A stretch of DNA of 64,000 bases from an uncultured Treponema sp. (lineage in GTDB: Bacteria; Spirochaetota; Spirochaetia; Treponematales; Treponemataceae): positions 147,129-211,128 of the forward strand of contig ONHK01000002.1 of NCBI GenBank assembly GCA_900317625.1. The letters are read 5' to 3'. Under the pieces are notes generated by a model that was not told the origin of the DNA, did no database searches, and worked only from the letters and a program-made list of their open reading frames with translations. The position numbers and the translations under genes are program-made. The first letter of the stretch is position 1. The number at the start of each line of letters is the position of its first letter. This document shows positions 8,154-16,652 of the stretch, piece by piece.

Positions 8154-9083
8154 CTAAAGATTCGCTTTTGCGTTCAATAAATCTTGTTTGCTGAAAAGGG
8201 CATTTTTTGCGGCTGAATCAGCAATATCTGCAAGGCTCAAAGAACCTGAATCTCGTTTTTCTGCGAGTTCTGAATCTTTTTTCCATGCGCAAAGGATTCC
8301 TCGACTTGAATTTACTGTTCCTCCGCATTTGTCTAGCAATGTTGCGGCGATTCGGGCAGCTCCACCTTGAGCGCCATAACCTGGAATCAAAAAGAATGTT
8401 TCAGGATATTTGTCGCGAAGTTCGCGGGCGTCTTTTTCTTGGGTTGCGCCAACAACTGCTCCGATTGGGCCGCAAGTCTGTTCTGCATAATTTGATTTGA
8501 ATTCATTGTTTATGTTTGCAATTTCGTTTCCAACTCTTTCCAAAAGAAGTCCGCCGTTTTTTAATTCCTGATGTTCAATATCTGTCATTCCCGGATTTGA
8601 GGTGCAAAGAAGTACAAAAGCACCTTTTCCACCTTTTTCTGGGGCTGCATAATTTGTAAAAGGTCTGAGAGTATCAAAACCCATGTAAGGATTGATTGTG
8701 ATTATGTCTGTTTCAAAATCGCCGGAAAAATGGGCACGCGCATAAGCATCGGCGGTTGCGGCAATATCTCCGCGTTTTATGTCGCTGATTGCAATAAGTC
8801 CTGCGTTTCTAACGGCTTTTAAAGTTTCTGCGTAAACTTTCATTCCTTTTAAGCCCATTGCCTCATAATAAGCGATTTGAACTTTACAGCAGCAGGCACT
8901 TTTGTCGCTTACAATCCGGCGGATAATTTCCTTGTTATAAGCAAGAACTGCTTCTTCCGGTGAGCCAACAGCCTTGATAACTGATTCTGGAAGATACGAT
9001 GGATCTGTGTCCAAGCCAACGCACAAAGGACCTCGTTCTGCGGCGAGTTCTTGTAAAATCTGCATATTATGTTTTGTAATCAT
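8154..9083 (-). CDS. pyrF: Orotidine 5'-phosphate decarboxylase (long type)
   Basis: 309 residues, the long class of OMP decarboxylase that includes the mycobacterial enzymes. 'LCVGLDTDPSYLP' (about 20-32) and the catalytic 'ISDIKRGDIAATADAYA' (Lys in DIKRGD) are clear; phosphate-binding 'IPGYGAQGG' lies near residue 230. It makes UMP, the final step of de novo pyrimidine synthesis, and pairs with pyrKD 2.4 kb downstream. A perfect TATAAT lies exactly 6 bases before the ATG and no Shine-Dalgarno is present, so the mRNA is probably leaderless. Confidence 0.95.
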   Translation of the reverse strand: MITKHNMQILQELAAERGPLCVGLDTDPSYLPESVIKAVGSPEEAVLAYNKEIIRRIVSDKSACCCKVQIAYYEAMGLKGMKVYAETLKAVRNAGLIAISDIKRGDIAATADAYARAHFSGDFETDIITINPYMGFDTLRPFTNYAAPEKGGKGAFVLLCTSNPGMTDIEHQELKNGGLLLERVGNEIANINNEFKSNYAEQTCGPIGAVVGATQEKDARELRDKYPETFFLIPGYGAQGGAARIAATLLDKCGGTVNSSRGILCAWKKDSELAEKRDSGSLSLADIADSAAKNALFSKQDLLNAKANL

Positions 9084-9089
9084 AATTTT

Positions 9090-9095
9090 ATTATA
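9090..9095 (-). promoter_or_regulatory. -10 element of pyrF, leaderless spacing
   Basis: TATAAT on the minus strand, 6 bases (9089-9084) before the ATG at 9083. Initiation 6-8 bases downstream would fall on the start codon itself. Confidence 0.6.
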
Positions 9096-9105
9096 TCGTT
9101 TTTTT

Positions 9106-9792
9106 TTATGAAATTCTATTTGTTACGGCGCGGCGAACTTCTTCCGCGTATTGCAGCATATTCAGAAAGAGGGCAGTTATTTGCGCATTTATTGCGTTTA
9201 TTGAAAATTTTGGTTTACCTTTTTTGTTGAGTCTGGAACGAGCTGTGGCTGCGGTACGGATTTTGTTCCATTCTGAAAAAATTTCCGGGATAAAAGTGAT
9301 TGTTATCGAAAGCAGCATTGCAGAATTCAATTTTTTAAATGAAGGAATTATTTTGCAGATTTTATTTTCTAGTCCGCAAAGCGTGTCCATGATTTCAAGT
9401 TTTGAAGTTGTTTCAAAAACGATTAAGGAAAACAAAGCCGTTACAAAAAATCTGAAAGTATAAAGCAAATCTGAAAAAAGTGCGCTGTAGTTTTGGGAAA
9501 GAATCGAAACCGAGGAAAAAAGTATTGCAATCCAAAGCAGGAATCTTAATCGGAGAAGACTTTTAAAAGGTGTTTTTGCAAGAAAAAAGAAGATTGCGGT
9601 AAAAAAGAAGTAAAAAAAAGTGCGAATCCATGGAATATATTGAACAAAATTTTCGTTTTTAAACCAGAGTGAAGAATTGCTGAACGTCCGTAACGTTACA
9701 AAAAGCATAAGAACGATTTTTATTCCGCATGGAATTTTGTGGATTAATGAATTTTCGTTTCTATAGCTGAAAATCGCCGGATTTTTTTTCAT
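9106..9792 (-). CDS. bioN: ECF transporter transmembrane (T) component, biotin module
   Basis: 228 residues from the ATG at 9792; an upstream TTG at 9822 would overlap the ATPase gene and is less likely. About five hydrophobic segments (for example 'IKIVLMLFVTLRTF', 'FFYFFFTAIFFFLA', 'LRFLLWIAILFSSVSIL') followed by a cytoplasmic region with 'TAATARSRLNKKG', corresponding to the Ala-Arg coupling motif of EcfT/CbiQ. It would couple the ATPase to BioY. It ends the bioY-bioM-bioN run, 14 bases after bioM. Divergent from typical EcfT at the second motif ('RRAVTNRI'). Confidence 0.82.
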   Translation of the reverse strand: MKKNPAIFSYRNENSLIHKIPCGIKIVLMLFVTLRTFSNSSLWFKNENFVQYIPWIRTFFYFFFTAIFFFLAKTPFKSLLRLRFLLWIAILFSSVSILSQNYSALFSDLLYTFRFFVTALFSLIVFETTSKLEIMDTLCGLENKICKIIPSFKKLNSAMLLSITITFIPEIFSEWNKIRTAATARSRLNKKGKPKFSINAINAQITALFLNMLQYAEEVRRAVTNRIS

Positions 9793-9806
9793 TAGTTGCT
9801 CTGTTT

Positions 9807-10532
9807 TTATTTGTTGCCCCAAAAAAGTTCGGAAATCGAATTTGGTCGTTCCAAAGGATTTTTGATTCCGAATTTGTTAAGATCAAGTTTTAGACCTTCT
9901 TCTGGAGTTCCGGAAAATTTGATTTCGCCTTTATCAAGAATTACAAATCGGTCGGCAAGTCCCAAAATTTTTTCAAGTTCATGCGTAAGAACGATGATTG
10001 TTTTTTGCGCAGCTTTTAGTTTTTTTAGAATTTCGCAAACGCTTTGAACGCCCGGAAAATCAAGATTTGCAAAAGGTTCGTCAAAAATAAAGATTTCTCG
10101 GTTCATTGCAAGAATTCCTGCAACCGCAAGTCTTCGTTTTTCTCCGCCGCTCATTTGTCTTGCCGGGGCAAAACGACGTTCGTAAAGTCCGACTGATTTT
10201 AAAGTTTCCTCAACTTTTTTTTTAATCTCTTTTTTTTGAATTTTTTGGTTTTTCAGACCGAAAGAAACATCTTCAACTGGAGTTTCTCCAAGAATCTGCG
10301 CATCCGCATCCTGAAAGACAAGCCCGACTCCCGATTTTGGAACGGAAATCTGCCCGCAAGTCGGTTCATCGAGCTGCGCAATCAAAGACATAAGAACGCT
10401 TTTTCCAGAACCATTTCTTCCGCAGACAACAATAAATTCTCCGCGGAAAACTTCCAGCGAAATGCCTTTTAAGGCAACTACATTTGAAAATTTTCGAGAG
10501 ACATTTTTTATTTGAAGAATTGGTTCTGTCAT
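9807..10532 (-). CDS. bioM: ECF transporter ATPase, biotin module
   Basis: 241 residues with the full ABC set: Walker A 'CGRNGSGKSVL' (about 37-47), Q-loop 'LVFQDADAQ', signature 'MSGGEKRRLAVAGIL', Walker B 'IFIFDEPFANLD' and switch His in 'VLTHELEK'. A single ATPase gene suggests a dedicated BioMN pair with a homodimeric ATPase rather than the shared EcfAA' module. It starts 2 bases after the bioY stop. Confidence 0.9.
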   Translation of the reverse strand: MTEPILQIKNVSRKFSNVVALKGISLEVFRGEFIVVCGRNGSGKSVLMSLIAQLDEPTCGQISVPKSGVGLVFQDADAQILGETPVEDVSFGLKNQKIQKKEIKKKVEETLKSVGLYERRFAPARQMSGGEKRRLAVAGILAMNREIFIFDEPFANLDFPGVQSVCEILKKLKAAQKTIIVLTHELEKILGLADRFVILDKGEIKFSGTPEEGLKLDLNKFGIKNPLERPNSISELFWGNK

Positions 10533-10534
10533 TT

Positions 10535-11149
10535 TTATGCCAAATAATTTTTTACAATCGGGTAAAGTTTTTTAGCAAGCGGAATCATAATAATCAGCTT
10601 GATAATATTTCCTGGAATAAATGGAATTAAAACATAGCTTAAAACTTTTGACATTTCAAGGTCTGGCTTTACACGGTGAAATCCTGCGATTCCAAGTGCA
10701 AAACATACGACTGTGGCAACAATTGCCGCAAGCGCAAAGAAAATCCAGTTTAAAATATTGGTTTTTGCAGAAAATTCTGTTGTAGTCGCATCTGCCGGGA
10801 CTTCTTTGTAAGGATTTTTTACAAGAAAATGAACTATAAGTCCACCTGCAAGCGCTGCAATCATATAGCCAACAAGAAATCCTCCTGTTGGTCCGTTTAA
10901 GATTTTATCAAATCCGCCTTTTCCCGAAAAAACAGGAAGTCCAAAACTTCCCAGAACAAGAAAAATAAAAACTGAAAGTGTTCCGTAGATTGGACCAAGA
11001 ATAAGTCCGCTCAGCATTGCCATCATATCTTGAATTACGATTGGAACTCCACCTGCAAGCGGAATTTGAATAAAACATCCAGCGCAAACAAAAGCGGCAA
11101 ACAGAGCAACAAGAATTGCGCGTTTGCCGATAGAATTTGATTTGTTCAT
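10535..11149 (-). CDS. bioY: Biotin ECF transporter S component BioY
   Basis: 204 residues, six hydrophobic helices. The BioY signatures are plain: 'GCFIQIPLAGGVPIVIQDM' at about 24-42, 'AMLSGLILGPIYGTLSVF', and 'GGFDKILNGPTGGFLVGY' at about 77-94. A roughly 35-residue insert between helices 4 and 5 makes it slightly longer than usual. It binds biotin and imports it with BioM and BioN. AGAGG 9 bases before the ATG is the ribosome site, and a BirA-type operator covers this site. Confidence 0.95.
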   Translation of the reverse strand: MNKSNSIGKRAILVALFAAFVCAGCFIQIPLAGGVPIVIQDMMAMLSGLILGPIYGTLSVFIFLVLGSFGLPVFSGKGGFDKILNGPTGGFLVGYMIAALAGGLIVHFLVKNPYKEVPADATTTEFSAKTNILNWIFFALAAIVATVVCFALGIAGFHRVKPDLEMSKVLSYVLIPFIPGNIIKLIIMIPLAKKLYPIVKNYLA

Positions 11150-11188
11150 AATTGTTAACCTCTTTGTTTAACAAAAGGTAACAATTAT
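11148..11188 (-). promoter_or_regulatory. BirA-type biotin operator upstream of bioY
   Basis: ATAATTGTTAACC, 16 bases, GGTAACAATTAT: nearly perfect inverted repeat matching the known BirA operator plan (TTGTNAACC - 14 to 16 - GGTTNACAA) with one base missing in one arm. It overlaps the ribosome site and start of bioY, so biotinoyl-BirA bound here could block transcription when biotin is plentiful. birA itself is not in the window. Confidence 0.82.
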
Positions 11189-11221
11189 GAGTATTTTGGT
11201 CAATAATTTTGGTACGCCGAT

Positions 11222-12316
11222 TTATTTTTTTAGCAATGCGGCAAAAGGATTGTAAGTTTCGCCGTCAGAATCGTTGTGGGTGCTGAAATATTCGCTCGCT
11301 TCTTCATCCTGTTCGTTTGATGTGCTTGGAACAAGAGAAATTCTTCGGTTTGCGGCATCAATTTCTTTTATTACAACAGACATTGGCTGACCGACGCTGA
11401 ACTTTTTCTTAAGGTTTGTGTTTCGGTCAACGCCAAGTGCAGAAATATGAACAAGTCCGTCAATTCCGCTTTCAAGGTTGATGAAAACACCGAAATCTGT
11501 TACGCGGGAAATTTTTCCGTCAATTTTTTGTCCTTTTGAAAAATGTTCGTTTACAGTTTCCCACGGACTTTTTATCAATGCTTTTGTGCTGATGGAAACG
11601 CGTTCTTTGTCCCAGTCTGTGCTGATTACTTTTGCAGTTACTTCTTGTCCAACTTCAAGAACTTTTGAAATGTCTGTTACGCGGTCTAAAGAAATTTCTG
11701 AGATTGGAAGCAATGCCTGGAATCCGTCAACATCAACAAAAGCACCGAATGACTGAAGACTTTTTACAGTTCCGGTAACGATTGAGCCGACTGCAATTTT
11801 TTTGCTAAGTCCAGAAAGTTGATTCTGGTGTTCTTCTTCCAAAACTTTACGATTTGAGACGACAAGTTTTTTTCCGCCATCTTTGTATTCCTGGATTATA
11901 AAAGTAAGAGTTTTTCCGATAAAATACGCTGGCTCTTCTTTCTGGCGGAATCCCATCTGTGAATAAGGGCAGAATGCGCGGGAAGAACCGACTGTTACTT
12001 CAAATCCGCCTTTGATTTCTTTTTCAACATGACCTTCTACAGGAATATGATTTTTGAATGCGTTTTCAAGCATTGAATCGTCTGCGGATTGACCTGCGAT
12101 TTTTGTTGTGAATCGGTTTTCTCCGTTTTTTTCACCAAGATAGAAAGCCTTGATTTTGTCGCCGGCTTTTACAGAAATATTTCCGTCTGCATCCGCAAAT
12201 TCTGCACTGGAAATAACGCCTTCGCTTTTTGCGTTTAAATCAATAAATATAGTGTCGCCACTTATCTGCACGATTGTTGTTTCAATTTCTTGACCGGGAG
12301 TTAATTTTTCAAACAT
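11222..12316 (-). CDS. S1 RNA-binding domain protein (RpsA-like, four repeats)
   Basis: 364 residues forming four S1 domains: about 5-70 ('GQEIETTIVQISGDTIFIDL'), a degenerate one about 85-155, about 172-242 ('GSIVTGTVKSLQSFGAFVDV') and about 257-327 ('GQKIDGKISRVTDFGVFINL'). Ribosomal protein S1 binds mRNA and aids initiation; this shorter form could be that protein or a general RNA-binding paralogue. AGGAAGGA just before the ATG is one of the strongest ribosome sites in the window. It lies 13 bases after metF, so the two may share a transcript. Confidence 0.85.
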   Translation of the reverse strand: MFEKLTPGQEIETTIVQISGDTIFIDLNAKSEGVISSAEFADADGNISVKAGDKIKAFYLGEKNGENRFTTKIAGQSADDSMLENAFKNHIPVEGHVEKEIKGGFEVTVGSSRAFCPYSQMGFRQKEEPAYFIGKTLTFIIQEYKDGGKKLVVSNRKVLEEEHQNQLSGLSKKIAVGSIVTGTVKSLQSFGAFVDVDGFQALLPISEISLDRVTDISKVLEVGQEVTAKVISTDWDKERVSISTKALIKSPWETVNEHFSKGQKIDGKISRVTDFGVFINLESGIDGLVHISALGVDRNTNLKKKFSVGQPMSVVIKEIDAANRRISLVPSTSNEQDEEASEYFSTHNDSDGETYNPFAALLKK

Positions 12317-12329
12317 ATATTTTTCCTTC

Positions 12330-13229
12330 CTATTTGAGTTCTTTTTTTATCGGTTTTGCTTCAAACAAACTTCTTGTGGCTTCATTGATTCTTTTTGCCA
12401 CAATCGGATTGTTCATTGTGTAAAGGTGAACACCGTCCACGCCATTTGTTACAAGGTCTGCAATCTGGTCGATTGCGTACGCGATTCCAGCGTCTCGGAT
12501 TGCCTCCGGTTCGTCTGCGTAGCGATCCATCATCCGCACGAATTTTTTTGGCAAAACTGCGTTTGTCATGCTGACCATTCGCTCGATTGATTTTTTATTT
12601 GTTGCCGGCATAATTCCTGCTTCAATAGGAACATTTATTCCTACAAGCTGGCAGCGTTCAAGGAATGTGTAGAATTTTTCGTTATCAAAAAAAAGCTGAC
12701 TCAAAAGATGCTCTGCGCCTGCGTCAACTTTTCGTTTTAGATTTTTTAGGTCATCAATCGGGCCTGCAGAATTTGGATGGCATTCCGGGTAACAGGCTCC
12801 CATGATTTTGAATCTTTTTCCGTCTGTGCGTTTTTCATTGAATTCCCGGATAAATTTTATTAAATCACTTGCGTAAAGAAAATCATTTGCAGGTTCCCGC
12901 CCTTCGATTCTGTCGCCTCTGAGCGCAAGAATATTTTCAATTCCTGCCTCTTGGAATTGTTCCAGCACAAACTGGGCATCCTGTTTTTTCATATTAATGC
13001 ATGGCATGTGAACTGCGCTTTCTACACCGCAGACATCTTTTATTCTTTTTGCAATATTAAGTGTATTTTCGCAGTTTTCGCTTCCGCCGGCACCGTAAGT
13101 TACGCTGATAAAATCAGGCTTGATGTCGCTTATTTCAGAAAGTGTATTATAAACTGTTTCGATATTCATTGTTTTCTTTGGAGGAAAAACCTCGAAAGAA
13201 AAAGCTGTTTTTTCTGTTGAAATAATCAT
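12330..13229 (-). CDS. metF: Methylenetetrahydrofolate reductase
   Basis: 299 residues, standard MetF length. 'FSFEVFPPK' (about 10-18) holds the catalytic Glu; 'SVTYGAGGS' and 'ILALRGDR' are the FAD/folate-binding signatures, and 'GAEHLLSQLFFDNEKF' is the conserved 'A...TQ.FFD' block with Thr changed to Ser. It reduces 5,10-methylene-THF to 5-methyl-THF for methionine synthesis. The candidate -10 (TACATT with TG one base before) ends 6 bases before the ATG and there is no ribosome site. Confidence 0.93.
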   Translation of the reverse strand: MIISTEKTAFSFEVFPPKKTMNIETVYNTLSEISDIKPDFISVTYGAGGSENCENTLNIAKRIKDVCGVESAVHMPCINMKKQDAQFVLEQFQEAGIENILALRGDRIEGREPANDFLYASDLIKFIREFNEKRTDGKRFKIMGACYPECHPNSAGPIDDLKNLKRKVDAGAEHLLSQLFFDNEKFYTFLERCQLVGINVPIEAGIMPATNKKSIERMVSMTNAVLPKKFVRMMDRYADEPEAIRDAGIAYAIDQIADLVTNGVDGVHLYTMNNPIVAKRINEATRSLFEAKPIKKELK

Positions 13230-13289
13230 ATTTTTAATGTAACAGATTGAAAGAAATTAAAAAAGTATTTATTGATTGTTGCAATGAAT

Positions 13290-13318
13290 TTGGCATTTGG
13301 CATTTCTATTGTTATAAT
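13290..13318 (+). promoter_or_regulatory. Predicted promoter of the TrhA-like gene
   Basis: TTGGCA (13290-13295), 17 bases, TATAAT (13313-13318), with an extended -10 TG at 13311-13312 overlap region. The -35 sits in a short direct repeat (TTTGGCATTTGGCAT). Confidence 0.65.
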
Positions 13319-13355
13319 AGAAGTGAGTTAAAGTAATTTTTTTATAGAGGAATTT

Positions 13356-14273
13356 ATGACAAGAGAAGATGAGATTGCTGCAAAAGCTGTGCGCCTTTCA
13401 ACGTTAAAGTCGCTTAAAGTAAAAAAAGAACTTAGAATTAAACAGATAAAACAAGAAGCTGAAGAAAAAATCCGCGAAGTTAACATTCAATATGCGGATG
13501 ATCCGGAGCGGCTTAGGGCAAAATACGCGGCTGATGATTATGCGCGTTCTGAAAAAGCTAAAAAGCGCGCAGAAAAACGAATCGCAAAAGAAAAAGCGTT
13601 GAATGAGCGCGAGCGAAAAATCAGGAAATATACGCTTGGGGAAGAAATTTTCAGTTCAGTTGTGCAGGGAATCGGGGCTTGTCTTTTTATTGCGGCAACG
13701 GCTCTTCTTAATGTCCTTGCGTTGAACAATGTTCCTGGCAAATCAAAAATTGTCTACATTGTTTTGTTCAACTGTTTTGGTTGCGGAATGATTTTGAATT
13801 ATATTTTTTCAGTTTTGAATCATGCGCTTACAAATCCGAGTGCAAAAGAAGTTTTTAAACGTTTCACAAGAATTTTTATTCTTTTTGTAATTGAATCAAC
13901 TTATCTTGTTTATTCGTTTGCGGCAGTTGAGGGCGGAACAATTTCCTGGGTTTACGGAATTGTTGTTACAGGAATTGCTACGGCTTGTGCTTTGGTTGCG
14001 ATGTTCCTTTATGCAATTGCTGGAAGTCATTTTGAAACTGCGAATATTGTATTCAATGCTGTTTTGGGTTGGGGCGGTCTGTTTATTTGTGCAAATTTGT
14101 ATCACGCAATCAGAAAAGAAAGTTTTGCGATGCTTATTGCCTGCGGAATTTTTTATACAGTCGGGCTGGTTTTCTGTTCAATTCGCAAAGTAAAGTTTAT
14201 GCACGCAATCGGTGATTTGATTGTGCTTGTTGCAAGCGTTTACTTGTTCTTTTCTTATTTCTTGATGTATTAA
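13356..14273 (+). CDS. TrhA/hemolysin III-like membrane protein with N-terminal coiled coil
   Basis: 305 residues. Residues 1-85 are highly charged and helical (coiled coil, rich in Lys/Glu/Arg). Residues ~88-305 hold seven hydrophobic helices laid out as in the TrhA (YqfA/hemolysin III, PAQR-related) family: 'EEIFSSVVQGIGACLFIAA', 'LNHALTNPSAKEVFKRF' and a last helix 'MHAIGDLIVLVASVYLFF'. The family's metal ligands are only partly kept: the His of 'LNHAL' and of 'MHAIGD' remain, but the expected second His of the last motif (HxxxH) is Asp and the Asp before helix 3 is not evident. Function in the family is poorly known (membrane homeostasis). GAGG ribosome site supports the start. Confidence 0.6.
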   Translation: MTREDEIAAKAVRLSTLKSLKVKKELRIKQIKQEAEEKIREVNIQYADDPERLRAKYAADDYARSEKAKKRAEKRIAKEKALNERERKIRKYTLGEEIFSSVVQGIGACLFIAATALLNVLALNNVPGKSKIVYIVLFNCFGCGMILNYIFSVLNHALTNPSAKEVFKRFTRIFILFVIESTYLVYSFAAVEGGTISWVYGIVVTGIATACALVAMFLYAIAGSHFETANIVFNAVLGWGGLFICANLYHAIRKESFAMLIACGIFYTVGLVFCSIRKVKFMHAIGDLIVLVASVYLFFSYFLMY

Positions 14274-14274
14274 T

Positions 14275-16650
14275 TTATTCTGAATCTGCGGCGATTTTGT
14301 AGTTCCAGTTGTGTTTTGGGTAGCGGCCTTTCATTTCTTTGCAGATTTCTGGCCATGTTGAATTCCAGAAATTTGCAAGATTGTCTGTTATTTGCAGAGG
14401 CCGCCTTGCAGGTGAAAGAAGTTTTAGCAAAATCGGCATTCCAAGAATTTTTGGCGTTTCAAAGCAACCAAAAATTTGCTGGATAATTATTTCCAGAACC
14501 GGGCGAACTACAAGTTTTGTTTTGTAATCTTGAGAAGATTGCAGTTCATAAAGAAGTTTTCGCTTTTTTCCATTTGGAAGCACAATCTGATTTGGAACAT
14601 TTTTATCAATTTCAGTTCCGTCCAAAAACCAGTAGAGTGCGTCAAAAACCGTTTTTTCTTGAATAGAATTTTTTCCTCCAAGAAAAGGCAAAAGCCATTC
14701 GTTTACATTTTTTTCCAGAAATGATTTTTCAGATTTATTTTCTAAATTTTTTTGCTGGGCGTAAAATTCCGCACGCAGCAAAATATTTTTAGCATCTTCA
14801 TTCAAAGGAAGAGAGTCAAATCCTTTTTCCTGGACTTGGGCACAAATTGCCGTAGCAAAATCGTTTGGATCAGGTTGCAATTTTTTTGTTGAAAGTACAA
14901 TTTTTCCGTAAACAGTCAATTCATTTTTGAAAATTTTTCCATCTTTCAAGAAAATTCCAGTTTTGGTTTTTATTCGTTCTTTTAGGAAATTTTCGGTTTC
15001 TGTTTGAGAAAGTTCCGAATATGAAAAAATTGTTCCCTCGCTGATTCCTGCGTCAACTTCCGGGGCAACAATCCATTCAGGAAGAATTGCGTTGCGTTCA
15101 ATAATTCCTTTTTTTAGATGTGCGACTCGGGCGTTTGGAAATTGATACAATCCTTTTGTTTGCGTTTGTTTTGCTATTCGGTCGGGGAATCCAGCTAAAA
15201 GTGCGGTGGCTTTTGAGGACGGTTTTGCGTTGAATTTTTGCTGTGGCGGCAGAGATTTTAAGCGGCGGTCAAGATTTTCCAAAAAACGTTTTTGAATTTC
15301 CGGCGAAGATTTTGAATAATTCGAAAATTCCAGCGCGATTTCCGGGTGTCCAAACAAAGCGGAAACCGCCAGCCGCGGATGAATTCCTAGTTTTAAGGCG
15401 GCTTTTCCAGTTTCTGTGATTGCGCCATTTTCTGAAAGGCAGCCGATTTCTTTTAAAAGTTTAGAGGCTTCGTTCCAGGCGGCCGGATTTGGTGCGTTTA
15501 ACCAGTCCAATTTTGATTCATCGTAAACGCCCCATAAAGCACATTCCAAAACTAATGAAGTTATGTCGGAGCGCAAAATTTCTGGTTGTGCATTTTGTTG
15601 AAGAACGTCATTTTTGTTCCAAAGGCGGATACATTTTCCTGGCGCAAGTCGCCCGGCGCGTCCGGTCCGTTGTTCTGCAGAAAAAATGCTTTCGCGTTCG
15701 GTTACAAGATGTTCCATTCCAAGTGCGATATTTATTTTATTAAGTCGTGCTAATCCTGAATCAATAACGATTTTTACACCTGGAACAGTTATTGAAGTTT
15801 CTGCAATTGCGGAGGAAAGAATTATGCGGATTTTGTCTTTTGGTTGCGGTGAAAGGACTTTTTTTTGCTCATTGAAATTTATTGAACTGTGAAGAACAAG
15901 AATTTCAGTTTCTTCTGATGAAAGATTGTATTCTAAAAGTTCATTTTGCACGCGGTGGATTTCTGCGATACCTGGAAGAAAAACAAGAATTGTTTCAAAT
16001 TTATTTTCATCGTGCAAGATTTTGAATTGTTCAAAGGCGGCTTTTGCTGGCGAAATATTGCCTGCGTATTCAATTTTTACCGGAAACTGCCGGCCTGGAA
16101 TTTTTAGGATTGGCGCAGGATTTTTCGCAGTTCCCAAATATTCTGCAAGAGATTTTGTTTCAATTGTGGCGGACATTACAAGTACAAAAAGGTCGTTTCT
16201 GAGTTCCATTGCTTCTTTTAAAAATGCCAAAACTAAATCCGCATGGATTGAACGCTCATGGAATTCGTCCAGCACAACAACGCTTACTTCTTCCAGGCTT
16301 GGGTCAGACTGAAGCTTTTTTGTAAGAATTGCTTCAGTTAAAATTTCAAGCCGCGTTGATTCAGAAATTTTTGATTCAAGGTACATTCTGTAACCGACTG
16401 TTTTTCCAGTTTGCTCGCCAAGAATTTCTGAAATTCTGTTTGCAATTGAAAGGGCGGCAATTCTTCGCGGTTCAAGCATTAATATTTTTTTTGAAAAAGA
16501 CTTTAAAAGTGCAAGAGGAACTGCTGTCGATTTTCCAGCTGCGGTTTCTGCGGTTAAAACAAGAAAATGAGACTCAGAATTTTTTAAAGTTTCGCAGATT
16601 TCATCAAGAAACGGCGTGATTGGCAAATTTTGTATTTCTTTAGGAATCAT
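14275..16650 (-). CDS. hrpB: ATP-dependent helicase HrpB
   Basis: 791 residues of the DEAH/RHA-type HrpB family. Walker A reads 'TAETAAGKST' (residues ~36-45), motif II 'VLDEFHERS' , motif III 'SATIE', and motif VI 'QRTGRAGR'. The helicase core spans about 1-350, followed by the winged-helix/ratchet region and the HrpB-specific C-terminal domain ('SPARRPLQITDNLANFWNSTW' region, written here in part). Its cellular substrate is unsettled. It is followed 2 bases upstream on the same strand by the EAL gene and meets the convergent TrhA-like gene with a 1-base gap. Confidence 0.93.
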   Translation of the reverse strand: MIPKEIQNLPITPFLDEICETLKNSESHFLVLTAETAAGKSTAVPLALLKSFSKKILMLEPRRIAALSIANRISEILGEQTGKTVGYRMYLESKISESTRLEILTEAILTKKLQSDPSLEEVSVVVLDEFHERSIHADLVLAFLKEAMELRNDLFVLVMSATIETKSLAEYLGTAKNPAPILKIPGRQFPVKIEYAGNISPAKAAFEQFKILHDENKFETILVFLPGIAEIHRVQNELLEYNLSSEETEILVLHSSINFNEQKKVLSPQPKDKIRIILSSAIAETSITVPGVKIVIDSGLARLNKINIALGMEHLVTERESIFSAEQRTGRAGRLAPGKCIRLWNKNDVLQQNAQPEILRSDITSLVLECALWGVYDESKLDWLNAPNPAAWNEASKLLKEIGCLSENGAITETGKAALKLGIHPRLAVSALFGHPEIALEFSNYSKSSPEIQKRFLENLDRRLKSLPPQQKFNAKPSSKATALLAGFPDRIAKQTQTKGLYQFPNARVAHLKKGIIERNAILPEWIVAPEVDAGISEGTIFSYSELSQTETENFLKERIKTKTGIFLKDGKIFKNELTVYGKIVLSTKKLQPDPNDFATAICAQVQEKGFDSLPLNEDAKNILLRAEFYAQQKNLENKSEKSFLEKNVNEWLLPFLGGKNSIQEKTVFDALYWFLDGTEIDKNVPNQIVLPNGKKRKLLYELQSSQDYKTKLVVRPVLEIIIQQIFGCFETPKILGMPILLKLLSPARRPLQITDNLANFWNSTWPEICKEMKGRYPKHNWNYKIAADSE

Positions 16651-16652
16651 AT

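Noticed and set aside
5848..9083. A single pyrF-lipase-pyrKD operon
   Set aside because: A hairpin follows pyrF and pyrKD has its own strong promoter, so common transcription is not supported.
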